This document shows, one piece after another, positions 11,125 to 22,838 of a DNA stretch of 64,000 bases. Source of the stretch: Patella vulgata (taxonomy: Eukaryota > Mollusca > Gastropoda > Patellidae); contig NC_065886.2 of assembly GCF_932274485.2 (NCBI RefSeq), positions 33,467,501 through 33,531,500 on the forward strand, in the 5' to 3' direction. The position numbers and the translations under genes are program-made. The stretch's first letter is position 1. Each line of letters starts with the position of its first letter. The notes under the pieces were generated by a model. That model saw nothing but the letters and a program-made list of their open reading frames with translations. It had not been told where the DNA came from and searched no databases.

Positions 11125-11955
11125 TTAGGGCCCTAGGGTTCAGGTAAACCCGGCACTTCCACTAGGGTTCAGCCTGCCAAGCCTAAAGGTAAATATAAGT
11201 TTTTATAACATACAATAGATTAAATATTTGGTTTTAAAAAAAAGTACATCTTACCAATAATAATATAAAAGAAAAATAATTCAAAACAATTTTTAAATAA
11301 ATAATTAGAAAATATCATTACATATTAGTAATATTGTAAACATTTACTAACATTGTAATATTTAGTAAATTCAAAACAATTTTTAAATAAATAATTAAAA
11401 ATATCATTTAGTAATACTGTAAACATTTACTAAGAGCACCATTTATAAGAAATGAAGAAAAAAAATTATTCACAACATAAATAGAAATGCATTATTCATT
11501 GGTACAACTTAAGCTTAGAGATAGGGGACACACAGAAGCCTAGCCTGTTCCCCAATCCAAATTTAGATATTTATGGAATAGAAATATTGTTTATTAAAAG
11601 AAAAATCCAAGTCAAAGTGGTGTAGTGTGTACCCCTGGTTTAACATCATGGTAACTCAACCAGACAGAAAGGACAAACCCCTTTTAATAATCCCCTGCTG
11701 CTTATAACAGACAAACAGGATACCAATTAAATAAGACATGTACATATATATGTATACAGCGCCAGATTAAAATTGCATGTTATTTTTTCCTTATTTGCCA
11801 CCTAAGTCAAATATCATGTTGTAGTCAAGTTAATTTCAGTAAGATTGTCATTCATTTCTTTCATTTTTAAATTCTTATAAAAACCCTACAAATAAAAACA
11901 ATAAAATATTTCTGTTGCTATTAATTCACTTGATAGTTTTCTTTGTTGTTTATGT
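11125..11955. other. Unannotated AT-rich stretch with a local duplication
   Basis: A 'aattcaaaacaatttttaaa' block is repeated around 11278 and 11367. No flotillin C-terminal exon was found here. Confidence 0.4.
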
Positions 11956-11957
11956 CT

Positions 11958-12113
11958 AGTCATTTGGATGGGCTCGAAAATTGGTGTGCCTGTAAAAGAA
12001 ACCTATGACAGTTGGAATTTGAAATAAGAGTAGGTGTTTGCCTGTCGTCATTGGCCCAGTCAGCGCAAAATAGTAGGACGTTAAAACCCCATTTCATTTT
12101 ATTTCATTTTCAT
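11958..12113 (+). mobile_element. SINE-A, 5'-truncated
   Basis: 3' half of SINE-A in plus orientation, ending 'ggacgttaaaaccccatttc' and an ATTTC-like tail. Confidence 0.75.
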
Positions 12114-12120
12114 TAATATA

Positions 12121-12371
12121 CAGGGAGTCACAGTGGCTCAGTGTGTAAGATGCTGGCACCCTAACCAAGAGGTCTTGGGTTCACTTCCGGTATTTTCCAG
12201 CCTGATTTCCTCGGAGATCTTGTGTACACTTTGGCGTGCACCTAAAAGAACACTTGCTTGACTTTTAGAATTTGAAATTAGAGTAGGCCATAGTGCCGCT
12301 GTCAGGGCAAAATGTCCCTCATAGCACACTGTATGTCCCTGTCAGAGAAGAACAGTAGGACGTTGAACCAT
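12121..12371 (+). mobile_element. SINE-A with tRNA-like head
   Basis: Box A 'tggctcagtgtgtaagatg' and box B-like 'gggttcacttcc' are visible, then the family body. The internal region is shortened. It sits directly beside the exon boundary at 12384. Confidence 0.85.
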
Positions 12372-12383
12372 TTATATACTTAC

Positions 12384-12503
12384 ATGGTCATCAGAAATCT
12401 CAATATCACTAATACTCCCAACAAGGACACCCATATTTATACATTCCATAGACAGAGCTTCAGATGCTGAACTTTTAAAAGTCTCTTCCTTAGACTTTAA
12501 ATC
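12384..12503 (-). CDS. FLOT-like: Flotillin-like exon, end of SPFH domain
   Basis: 40 codons (DLKSKEETFK ... ISDIEISDDH) between a TTTTGCAG acceptor and a GTAAGT donor. Without splicing, the frame ends after VSI. Confidence 0.7.
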
Positions 12504-15235
12504 CTGCAAAATATATAAAGTTGCAAGACACCAAATTTTTTCAGTATTTAGAGGCACACCAATCTAGATATTTCATAATATAATATATTCAAAAGTCAAA
12601 GAGTGGGTTGCCTTGCAAGATACGCCCACATTTTATGTGAGATGGACAGAGAACTTGGAAATCGGTAGAGCTCATCCTCATCCTATCTGAATGTTTCACA
12701 TCGAATTTGAAAAAAAATTGTTAAAAACTGTTGGAACAAATGCATTTAAAACTGTAGCCCTTATCCCCAGTCTTTGGAAAAGGGGGGATAATGTGTTAAA
12801 ACTGTAATTTCTATAGCACTAACAAGGTTTTTGGAAAAGGGGGATAACTCAAGAATGAAATGTTGTGGAGCACTGAAATTGATGGGGCTCGTCCCCTCAT
12901 GACACCAATGCTTCACATCAAAAATTTGTCTTTCTCTGGCGACCCTAACTGCACATCCCCTTTTCCCACCCCCATTTTGGGCTGAATGACCAGAAACAAA
13001 CTTTTCAGGAGGTTATTGACCCTCCACATCCCATTCCCCCTACCCCCATTGTGTACTAAGGGAGCGTTACAAGATTTCAACACGTGCGTCCAAACATATA
13101 ACCCACGCATAAATCTTGAACTGCCCATGGATCTTGAACTATGACCATTATTCAATTTATCATTTCATATTATCATATTCTATATGTGGTGTCGTTCAAC
13201 CAATCCACCCAGTTCCGAGGCTTAATTGTTTGGATGCAAGTGTTGATGCAATGGACCCTAAATTAAATGTACCTCGGCAGTCATTGATCCTAAAGCCGTT
13301 GACAGGATTCCTTCGACAGTTCCTTGTAAAGTCTTTTGTATTTCTTCTTCTGATTTAGACAAAAATGAACCAATTGCTTCACGTAACAGCTCTTCGTTCT
13401 CGGTTCCAATTCTCATCTATAACAAAAAACACACACATTTCCTTCAGACGTGCATTCTATCTTATCATCCATGCGTAACCAAATGTTCCTCTTGGTTATA
13501 AGATGATATGGGACAAGGCCAAATTTGAAAAAACCTGTGTTTTTGGTAACCCGGCTGATCCTATTTTTTATTAACAAAGTTGCCAACCTTAAATATTTTG
13601 TCTCATTTCCCAGGCTCTATAACTTTGTCTTAGCATGGTTTTCTGTGGGCAACTTCCAACACTGACATTTTGGTATTATTTTCAAGAACTTTACTCAGTA
13701 ATTAAGCTAGAAATAGATAATACAAATCCCACAAAATGAAAAAAAAACAAATCTTCGACTGACTGACCCTATTTTTTGGGACAAGTAACCATAAACACAG
13801 TTATTTTTTACTTGGTCTAAAGAATCAATAAAGGGAGGAGAGAGAGAAATGGGGTTTAACGTCCACTCGACACAAACTAGGTCATTTCAGGACTACTATA
13901 TGGTTCAATTTTTTATTTCAATAATTTGCTTGTGCGTAGTGATCTTTAGCAGTGGGAGGAAACCGGGGGACCTGGAGAAAACCCAACCATGCCAGTTGAC
14001 TCAATGACAGACCTTATGATACAGCGCGCATGTGCTAACCATTCAGCCATCCACTCCCCAATAAAGGGAAGAGTATAAGCCTGAAGGATAAAGGGGTTTT
14101 AATATCCACACAAACTAGGTCATTTCTGGACAGTTATATGGTTCAATAATTTGCTTGGGCTTAGGAGTCTCTAGCAGTGGAAGGAAACCTGATAAATCGG
14201 AGAAAACCCACAATTTTCGACAATGACAGACCTTATGATCTAAAACACCACGATAAACCATTCGCCCCCCTTCACCCACCCCATTAGATCATGAAAAGTT
14301 CAACAATACAAATAATATCTACCTGAACTTGGGCCTTAAGATTTACTAATACGGTTGAGTTTTGAGTTGGCTGATTCTTGAGGTCTACTTTTATATCAAA
14401 AGGTTTGGTGACCAATCTAGAAGAAACAAAATACAGATTTTTTTTATGTAATATGAATTGCTAAACAGTTCTGAGATGTTCAAAAACAGCTTTTTTCAAC
14501 TAAAAGAAAATGAAATGAAATTTCACATCCTTTTTTTCTGAACCAACTGGGCTAATGAAGACGGCCATACCCCACGCAGTGTGATGTGAGGGAAATTTTG
14601 CCCAGACAGCGCCCCAACAGTCGACACTTTATTTCTAATTCCAACTATCAAGGGTTCTTTTATGTGCATGCCAATGTGTACACTGGACCTGTTGTTTTTT
14701 TGTATCATCCTAATGACTAGACACTGTCCTTGCCAGGCCCTCAGCCTCAGCGCTGCACTACTGACAAGAGGAAACCACAACAGAGGAACTTTCTCAGCTA
14801 ACAGTCTAACACCAGGAGGTAACCCAAGATTTTCTGGTTAGCGAGCAAGCATCTTACCCAACGAGCCACAGCAGCTCCCATAATTTACTAAAGAGAGAGA
14901 AATGGGGTTTAACGCCCACTCAACACAAACTAGGTCATTTTGGGACAAACATATGGTTCAATTTCATTTAGCAGTGGGAATAAACCGGAGGACCTGGAGA
15001 AAACCCACGAGGTTGGACAGGCAACCCTACTCCTTGTCACGTACAACCAGGGAATCGAAACCAGACCTTATGATACAACGCGCACACGCTTACCATTTGG
15101 CCATCCAACATCCCCATAATTTAGTAACAGGAATCATGTCTAATGTTAGTTTTTAATACCTGTCCACCTTCTGAAGTCCTGGCCATATGAAAGTTACTCC
15201 ATCACTCACTATTTTCGGTTTATGAAGACCACAAC
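12384..15235 (-). CDS. FLOT-like: Flotillin-like SPFH-domain protein, partial gene (four exons)
   Basis: Four minus-strand exons (15235-15160, 14416-14323, 13416-13273, 12503-12384) join in phase into ~144 residues starting CGLHKPKIVSDG and ending ISDIEISDDH. Compared from memory with flotillin-1/2, the order fits the SPFH domain: an FIWPGLQKVDRLV segment for 'VLPCIQQIQRISL', then ELLREAIGSFLSKSEEEIQ for 'MLAAACQMFLGKTEAEIA', then LQGTVEGILSTALGSMTAED for 'LEGHQRAIMAHMTVEEI', and CINMGVLVGSISDIEI for 'LVNMGISVVSYTLKDI'. Flotillins scaffold membrane microdomains on the cytosolic face. It is divergent (the usual first-exon GPNEA motif was not found). The next exons, encoding the Glu/Ala-rich coiled coil, were also not found; if the last GTAAGT is not used, translation stops three codons later. 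Introns carry SINEs. Confidence 0.7.
12600..13110. repeat. Diverged repeat sequence in flotillin intron
   Basis: Contains an 'atacgcccacattttatgtg' echo of the repeat B end and two loosely similar blocks (12640-12770 and 12860-12930) sharing 'gcttcacatc' and 'cctcatg'. Boundaries are uncertain. Confidence 0.4.
13273..13416 (-). CDS. FLOT-like: Flotillin-like exon, SPFH helix region
   Basis: 48 codons from MRIGTENEELLREAIG to LGSMTAE, between a TTATAG acceptor and a GTACAT donor. This is the exon most similar to flotillins. Confidence 0.75.
13838..14060 (-). mobile_element. SINE-B with internal deletion
   Basis: Tail, core and head are present on the minus strand; about 45 bases before box B are missing. 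Confidence 0.85.
14085..14283 (-). mobile_element. SINE-B, diverged
   Basis: A second, older SINE-B copy on the minus strand directly next to the previous one; head strongly decayed. Confidence 0.7.
14323..14416 (-). CDS. FLOT-like: Flotillin-like exon, SPFH middle
   Basis: Phase-matched 31 codons beginning LVTKPFDIKVDLKNQPTQ and ending LKAQVQ, between a TTCTAG acceptor and a GTAGAT donor. Confidence 0.7.
14506..14880 (-). mobile_element. SINE-A, near full length
   Basis: Runs from the ATTTC tail (14506) to the tRNA-like head 'gctgtggctcgttgggtaag' (minus strand). A good reference copy of the family, about 370 bp. Confidence 0.9.
14891..15116 (-). mobile_element. SINE-B
   Basis: Minus strand; core shortened but tail, core and head 'ggatggccaaatggtaagc' recognisable. 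It lies within 15 bases of the SINE-A head. Confidence 0.85.
15160..15235 (-). CDS. FLOT-like: Flotillin-like exon, SPFH start
   Basis: Enters with two bases finishing a codon, then 24 codons (CGLHKPKIVSDGVTFIWPGL...), and leaves with AG before GTATTA. The acceptor is AAG. Its first 25 bases and its acceptor are copied in a 92-bp tandem duplication just upstream. Confidence 0.65.
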
Positions 15236-15394
15236 CTTAAAAGACAAAAAAAATAAAAGATAGGCTGCCAGGCAATGAAACATACACCCACAGCAAAGGC
15301 GGATTTTCGGTTTATGAAGACCACAACCTTAAAAGACAAAAAAAATAAAAGATAGGCTGCCAGGCAATGAAACATACACCCAGAGCAAAGGCGG
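15211..15394. repeat. 92-bp tandem duplication spanning a flotillin splice acceptor
   Basis: 15211-15302 is repeated almost perfectly at 15303-15394. Each copy carries 25 bases of exon, the AAG acceptor, about 65 intron bases and the first bases of the hAT-like MITE. The junction shows ATTT microhomology. Confidence 0.9.
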
Positions 15395-16050
15395 ATTTAA
15401 GGGGGGGCGTGAGAGGCGTGCGCCCCCCTAATTTTAGACAGTGCCCTTTTTTACTGCTGAAAGTGCCCTTTCTCAGACCCAAATATGTCCGTTCCCAACC
15501 CGTTGCAGGGATCCCAAATGACCCAAACCATAGATTCAAACACACCACTCTGATCTAATTAAAATGCTTCCACTTTTAAACGAATTCTTGTTGTTTAGCT
15601 GACGGTGCCCGAATCCTATAGAGTGACTATAGACAGACATCTTGTGGAATCGGCGGCGTATACACTCATGCCCATCATCGACGCGCATTAGTGCAACTTG
15701 ATGTAGCATTGTTTCATGTGTGGGCAGTACAAAGTACAAGTTACAAGGCTTAAATAGTGAAGTGGCTAGGGAATAGATTCGTCTTTTTACCCATCATAAT
15801 GCCTCGCTCGCCTTGACAATTTTCGAGTCACATGTTCAACTGGCTTTTTTGCTCGATTTTAAGGCTCTTTTTCAACGATTTCCGAACGTTTACTTAGACG
15901 AAAATATCAGCCAAATAGCTCTTGGAATGGCTACAGATGCAAGGAAATGACGAATAAATCCCCTCTCAGCGGCGTGCCCCGTCTCCACGGTCAGTGCCCT
16001 CATTTTGCGGCGCCCCCCCCCCCTTTTCAAAATTCCTAGATCCGCCCCTG
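15389..16050. mobile_element. hAT-like MITE
   Basis: Ends are GGCGGATTTAAGGGGGGG on the left and, in reverse, CAGGGGCGGATCTAGGAAT on the right, a widespread hAT-type end. The 8-bp flank CACAGCAA (16051-16058) matches CAGAGCAA at 15381-15388 and, exactly, the duplicated left flank at 15289-15296. No transposase is visible. Confidence 0.75.
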
Positions 16051-16199
16051 CACAGCAACTAAATCATCCGACAAGGGTTGTCGCATATTTTTTTCTTTTG
16101 TAGATATTTGGGGGCAATAATTTGAATTGTTCCTTTGTTTGTGATTTCTGCGTGTTGTGTCTTGTCCGTATATTTGTTTTTGTGTAAATTATGTGTGGT

Positions 16200-16480
16200 G
16201 CAGTCTCCCTACACTTAATATTGCAAGACAATTTCATACAGATCAGATTATAATTTTCGTTGTTTGAGGGTTCACAAGGTTCTACAAACTGAAACAAGAT
16301 CCTTAACTCTGGAAGTAATTTTCAGAAATTGTTGAAATTCGACAGGTTTTCTCATTTTACTAATTCAAATAATGCATATAAATTTCATACAGATCCGATT
16401 ATAACTCTTGTCATTCGAACATTCACAAGTTCAACAAAGTAAAACAAGGTTCAACAAGGTAAATTGCATGTACAATAGGT
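16200..16480. repeat. Interspersed repeat B, partial
   Basis: Two sub-units with 'atttcatacagatc' and 'acaaggttc' related to 8720-9172; terminal module absent. Confidence 0.65.
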
Positions 16481-16769
16481 CAACTGTTATTTTCAGGCAC
16501 CGCAATGGCATCAGAATCTGAACCCAAGATAGAATGATAGAATGATAAACGCACAACGAAGCCATAATACCACAATGCACAGCGCGGAGTGTCTGGGATG
16601 AGAATTTTTACGTATTCTATGGGTTTTAAAATTTGTTTGTATTCGTTAAGATTGGGATTATCAGTAATACTTTGGCCATATTTATAATTATAACTTGTGA
16701 TTCACGACTTCACAACGATGCCAAGTATTACGTAAGGATTGGCTGCGTGCCTCAAAAAATAACTAATTT

Positions 16770-16925
16770 CACTGAGATTTTAAGAAAAAAGAAAGATTTA
16801 AGAATACGGTACTCTAACAAAACATCCATATAAAGGTGTTTTAAGATGCTTTATTGCTGTTTTAAATCTTTTGGGTCAATATAGTTAGTATAATTTATAG
16901 ACTCATTCTTGTGAAAATCTCAATT
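16770..16925 (+). repeat. Interspersed repeat E, copy 1
   Basis: Shares 'gaatacggtact', 'aaataaaggtgttttaa'-like and 'tatagactcattcttgtg' blocks with 47728-47865 in the same orientation. Family unknown. Confidence 0.65.
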
Positions 16926-16999
16926 TCGATCAAAATCAACATTTTCACTTGTTTTTGTCTGTAGCTCATTATTAGACTTTGCGCATTCCCACTCATTTT

Positions 17000-17002
<3 letters not shown>

Positions 17003-17030
<28 letters not shown>

Positions 17031-17249
17031 TGTTCAACCTCTACTCCACTCAACACAAACTAGGTCATTTTGGAACTAAGGTATCGTTCAATTTTTATTT
17101 CAATAATTTGTTTATGCATGGGTGTCTTCAGCAGTGGGAGGAAACCAGAGGAACCAGAGAAAACCCACGGGGTTGGACAGACGACCCTACTTCTTATCAT
17201 GTAGGCCTACAAGCGGGGAATCAAAACCATGCCACATGACTCAAATGGA
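17003..17249 (-). mobile_element. SINE-B, 5'-truncated, with long (GA)n
   Basis: About 30 bases of (GA)n form the tail; the body is diverged; the tRNA-like head is lost. Confidence 0.8.
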
Positions 17250-20200
17250 TAATCAAGAGTTTCTTTATTATGATAGCAATGGTACTTTTAAGTCAACAGT
17301 ATCTTGTCAAAACTTCAACCAATCATAACTTCACTCAAAATAAAGTAATAAAAATTAGACTGAAATTTTCAATATATTCATTTTTCATTATCTATAATGT
17401 ATATTTAACGTATAATAACTTTATGTTAATAATGGTATGAAATGGAAGTTTGCTATGCCAACTACCCTTCCGTGATGGTCTTGAAAAGATTTGATGCTTT
17501 GAGCATCAGATCAAGGCCGCTAATTGAATGAATTTATATACCTGCATGCAAAGATTTGATTCGGTCCGGTTATAGGCGACAAAATGATCCACATTTTGTA
17601 TTCGATTCTGAAACAGACACTACTTGGGTTAGATAGTGCTGATATGGAAGCTATATCCATTCCAGTCAATATCAATACTGCCAAATTCAGATAACAATAA
17701 CTGTGGTCTGATACCTATAAAATTATACAGAAGTTATGCCCCTTTCAGCGAGCGTGAAAGAATGATTTATACTTTTGTCACCGTAAATCAACTCTTGTTC
17801 CGCCGTCCTCTTTGCAATAATAATGTTTCGTTATGAAGTATATAAACATGACCATCGGTAGTCTAGTAAAATAGTTGATGAATCATTTTAGCACGTTCTA
17901 ACATTTGCTAATGAATTGGATTCTGGCATCCGTCCGTTGAACGTTTCAGCATTTAACGAGTATTTACAATATAACGGAATCTTCCATCCCGCCCTAGTCA
18001 TCCACATTCTCCCAATTTTAATTGCTGCAATCACGACCTGACATTCTGAGATCTGCAGATGCAGCTTTTTAAAGATTTGCCATGATCCTACTAACCCGAA
18101 ACAACGAGAGCTTCATTCTCCTGGCATCTGACAAATCCCGGCATTATTCTTGATAGACTTTGTAGCACTCGAAATCAACCATAATTGATTGTAACAGTAA
18201 CACTGAACTTTGCTTGAACCCAAAAAGTCTAAGCCAATCAAACAAGATCTTCACTACTTTCGTTTCCATTTACCACTCTCGTTTCTAACATCTGACATAA
18301 TGTAAATTAGATGTTGAAGAATCCGCCCACTGAGCCTCTGCTGGAATACTAAAATTCATCCTATAGGCCTAGACTATAGAAAACGGGGACCCCCCCCCCC
18401 CCCCACACACACACACACACCCACCCCGTCCCCCCCAAAAAGAAAAAAAAATAACACTAGCAATGGTAGCATTCTTTAATAAGGGTGCGGCAGTCTTATA
18501 ATTTGGATAGGACGTAAAACCGCGGTCCCGTAGGCCTACACGTTGGCAGACATGGACGAATGAACCAATGGCAGTTGAAATTCGCAAGAAAAGAGTAGGC
18601 TAGTAGTAGTAGGCGGAATCGGCATTCACCGGGGAACATTATATGTCCTCATCGCCTGCATCGCTATATAGTAGTCTAAGAGGTATTTCATTTCATTTCC
18701 CCAAAATCATTACGGCATTTATTATACGGTATATGTTGATAATTATTTTCCAGCCTTTCTCATATTATATTGATGGAATGTTACTGGAAAGACTGAACTG
18801 AAACACGTGCACGATGATTTTCCCGCCATATGATTCCTGGACACAGCGTGAAGCCCACTATAGCAAGAACAGATTAGTCTGGATGATGACGAAGACTATC
18901 GGGGAGCACGTGTATATGATTAAAAATGAATTTCTAAATTTTATTCGGGGAGGTAAGACGTCTTTATTATAATTAAACTATGCTGGTTAAAATTCTGTCA
19001 AAACGAACAGAGAAGCATCTGGGGCGTTATTTTAAGGTAACGCCATGTTTTATTCCTTTGGGTGGAGCCTCATCGCTTCTTCTTTGGTAAGTTGAAGTTA
19101 TTGTTAATTTTTCTAAAACCCAATTGTTTTTCTGAGGGGGCCTGAATATACTTGGACCCCCCAAAAAATTTACATAGTAGGTCCAAACTCCTATTTATTT
19201 ACAACAATTATTTGGATTAGTTAAGATTCTATCTGTATAAAACCTGTACATATCCCAATATGGTTTATACTGCTAAAATAAAACACAGAGATAATCATCC
19301 TGGAAACATGTGTGAAGTGAAAAGTACCTGTGTTCCATAAAATTGTGTCTAGTTAGCCTGTCAGTAATATTTTGTTAATTTTTTTCTGCCACTTATCAGA
19401 GTGAATCGCATGTACATGTAGGTACTCAAAAACATTACTGTCTAAACCAAATATTTATCACCTGCTCAGCCAGCAACGTAACCATAATGCTTTTGCACGC
19501 GGTGTCTTGGTAGACAGCATGGCCACATGGTGTTTGTTTATATTTTTTAGGGGTTTTAAAAAATGGGTTAGGGGTTAGGGTTGCGGACCCCCCTCCCCAA
19601 TATATATTTCAGGGCTACGCCTCTGATAGAGGCGCGAGTTCTTCAGGAAATATGAGATCATCCATACATTATTTCGAATATAATAGGTTTTGAGGTTTGC
19701 TCTGAAATCCTCCTTCCCATTGTCTTGTCCCCCCCCCCCACCCCCACACAGGGTTAATCAGGCCGTGGTAGATAGAGACACTATATGCTTCACTAAAATG
19801 CAGCATTCATGGTTCATGGAACTCCTGTTAAATATCAAATGCCAATCCCTAACTTTAAGTGATCAGTTCATCCATGTTTGCCCAAGATGCCACTGTTAAG
19901 AACTTGATGGAGAGTGAAACTAATAAAACAATTTAAAACAAAGAAAAGGAAATATGATGTAGTATTTAAACAATTTCTAAAAATGAATCTTATATAACAC
20001 TACAACATTAAATTTATAATATTTCTGTGATTTTACTTTATTTTTAACCAGGCAATGCAGTTTGAATGCCAAAGCATTTACACATTTGTATAAACCTACA
20101 TTATATAGCCGCCTTATTTTCACATTTTATATACCCATATTTTCATCTGATTTTGACGAAACTTAACGTATATGTTTATATCAGAAAGATTTTGCTTTCT

Positions 20201-20690
20201 GTGGTCCAGATTGTACGGTCAATTATGTTTGACCGGTTTACAATACAAAAAAATTGACCATTCCGTTCTCAGCAATGTTCCTGGCACGCTTGAAATTTGT
20301 AGTGTAAAAGGCTCTTAGTTCCTCCGTGCCGATTGCATTTTTGTTGAGGTGTGTTTATATAAACAGTGGATTGGGTTGACGGACTCAACAAATGACATTA
20401 AATCCTCTACACCACATTCAACAACGATACTTGACCTCTTCACCTTAGTGTGGTCTTTAAAATATCAGCCTTTCATTGGTCAAGTGTTCAGCATGGTGTT
20501 GATCAAGAATGAAGTCGTTGTTTGTGACGTTATTTTGTGTAAATTTGATTTGATCAGAGTCAACAAGTCTTCGATGATCTATTGAACTCTGGCTTCAGTC
20601 AAATTTTCATGCAATTATTGTCATTCTCTTCCTGTTTTAAATCGTTCGCTGTTGAGGAAAACACAATTTGATTCCGAGATTGATTTAATA
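17250..20690. other. Long stretch without recognised gene
   Basis: Includes a homopolymer C / (CA)n patch at 18390-18435. An isolated ATG frame at 19044-19086 (MFYSFGWSLIASSL) runs into GTAAGT, but no partner exon was found. The rest is unassigned AT-rich sequence. Confidence 0.4.
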
Positions 20691-20707
20691 ATAAGCAGAT
20701 AAATTCC

Positions 20708-21076
20708 CAATCTGATTAAAACACAGATCCTATTTCGTTTCGTTTTTTATAGTTCAAAATTTCATTTAACTTGTCTTTACTACACTAGGATCTGGAAGAG
20801 TTGTTATCATTGACGTGTTCTGAATGGTGGGAGGAATTAGCCAATGAAACGGTCTCTTACGGCGAGCTTTAGGCGTGTTTTGCACGGAACTGTGGGTAAT
20901 CCACTAGTATCATCAATGCTGATTGGTTAATCAAATGTCTGATGTCATAGATCAAAGGCCACTCGTATGACCTCTGACGCGACCTATCACTACAACCGGT
21001 CAGATCTTCATGTAGTGTAGGCCATCGAAGTATAAAAAAACGATACAAAATATAGATCTGTATTTTGATCAGATTG
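20708..21076. mobile_element. MITE with 9-bp target duplication (Mutator-like)
   Basis: 369 bp with terminal inverted repeats of about 45 bp starting CAATCTGATTAAAACACAG on the left and, in reverse, CAATCTGATCAAAATACAG on the right. Flanked by perfect ATAAATTCC repeats (20699-20707, 21077-21085). A 9-bp duplication suggests a Mutator-type (less likely Merlin) element. No transposase frame. Related copies at 28069 and 43121. Confidence 0.9.
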
Positions 21077-21125
21077 ATAAATTCCAGATTTAAAAATATT
21101 CCAGTCAGTTTACAGAAATGGTCAT

Positions 21126-21300
21126 ATGTTATGCAGTGTTCTATGGGAGATATTTCACCCACTAATCTTCAGCGAATCCCAACTGCCAATGGGATCCAAA
21201 GCATAGGCGGTTCGAAAGGTTGTCTCCCCACAGTCGACACTTTGCTTTCTGTTACAAGTGTGATGCATACTTTCTATCCCTCAAATGGAAACAAAAGCAT
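21126..21300 (-). mobile_element. SINE-A fragment, diverged
   Basis: 'gcagtgttctatgggagat' and 'aatcccaactgccaatggg' blocks match the SINE-A body on the minus strand. Confidence 0.55.
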
Positions 21301-21307
21301 GCAGATG

Positions 21308-21752
21308 CAGGGGTGGATCCAGGAATTTTTGCAGGAGGGGGTTTGCCAGGTTCCTGAGAAAATGTATCCTCCGCCCCCCCCCCCCCCCCGGCTTGAAATT
21401 TTTGGAGAAATACATGGTCTCTATCGTCATTTTGGCGTATATACATACATATTGATCTTTTTAAATCCAACATCCTGTTTGACGTCAATTTTTATTATGA
21501 ATTAATACGATAACATTGTGATTCAATTTTATTGATGCAAAGCATTAATTGTGATATCACATGTCTATATCATTATCCCGTGCTTTGACTGCCAATCCCG
21601 TCGAACCATCTGACGATAAAGGATAAAGCACAATTATGACACTTTTCTCATAAAAAAGGTTGTTTTACAAAACAATTTATGTAGCTGAGCAGGGGGGGGG
21701 GGGTGTTGGACCCCCCCCCCCCCCCAAAACCTCCCCTCTGGATCCGCGCCTG
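21308..21752. mobile_element. hAT-like MITE
   Basis: Left end CAGGGGTGGATCCAGGAATT; right end in reverse CAGGCGCGGATCCAGAGGGG; both run into poly-G/C. The 8-bp flanks are only partly alike (AGCATGCA four bases upstream, AGCATGTG adjoining). Confidence 0.7.
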
Positions 21753-21759
21753 AGCATGT

Positions 21760-22500
21760 GATTTTCATTTTTTTGCTAAAGGTCTCTCATATAGCCTGTT
21801 AAAAGTGACTGTCTTTAAAAAGGACTGGCTGGGATTCGTAGCTTGACTAACTTGAAAACTTAGGTTCTAATACAAAAAAATTGCATTATACTTGTGTTAC
21901 TCACTCAGAATGCACCAAATCAAATCTTTTTTTTTTTAATTTTCTGGTGGAGGACACCGCCCTGATTGAGTCTGATACTCAGGTCTGCTTATTGAAAGGT
22001 ATCAAGAACAGTATTTTCTTGTTGACTTGTCAATAAAGACTAGAGTTTGTTCGGGTAGTCTCTGTCAATAAGATATTGTGCTGATGTATGCTGTGAGATG
22101 ACGAACAGGGATAATATCACCAACTTCACGATGCGATGTTTGGCATGGACAGCTTGTTCACAAATCTTCCGTCAACATCAAAAGTATTTTTACAACACCA
22201 AATATGATTATCAACTAAAAAAAATCGACTCAAAACAAAATTTGTTTTTGACTGAAGCTGTTTTTCTGTTCCTTATGTTTTCTCAATTTTTTTTAAAAAT
22301 CACCCCAAATTTAACCAGAACTTAAAGATAAAAAAGTTTTTGTTTGTTTAGGTACAACCTCTAAATTTTTCTGAATTCCAGTTTTGGGGTTTTTTCTTTT
22401 AATTTTTCTGTTATATGTGTACCATTAGAAGTATTGATAAAATATTATTCGTTTTGGTTTTAGCTTTGAAATTATAATAGTGTGGTCTGGATTTTAATGA
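21760..22500. other. Unannotated stretch
   Basis: AT-rich, no gene or repeat family recognised. Confidence 0.4.
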
Positions 22501-22504
22501 AATA

Positions 22505-22838
22505 ATGAATGAATGGAATGAAATGGGGTTTAACATCAACAGGCTAATGAAGACGACCATGCACTGTGCTATGGGGGAACTATTGCTCTGAAAGCAATTA
22601 GATTCCAACTGTCAAGGGTTCTTTTACGTGCAAGCCAAAGTGGACATCGGACCTTTTCTTTTTGTCCCATCTGAATGACTAGACACTGTTCCTTGCCAGG
22701 CCCTCCATCCTGCACTTCTGACATGGGGAATCCACAGTGGAAAATTATGTGGGAACTTTCTCAGCCAACATCCGGATCAAACTCGTACCCCCTGGGTAAT
22801 GAGCCAGCACCTCACTCACTGAGCCACCTCGGCTCTCA
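22505..22838 (-). mobile_element. SINE-A, near full length
   Basis: Tail to tRNA-like head (minus: gccgaggtggctcagtgag). A short internal deletion. Confidence 0.88.

Noticed and set aside
14020-14060. tRNA genes suggested by A and B box motifs
   Set aside because: They are heads of SINE-A and SINE-B copies; none folds into a complete tRNA with an anticodon arm followed by its own end.
19044-19086. ATG frame MFYSFGWSLIASSL followed by GTAAGT (+)
   Set aside because: Looks like a signal-peptide exon, but no downstream exon could be found.
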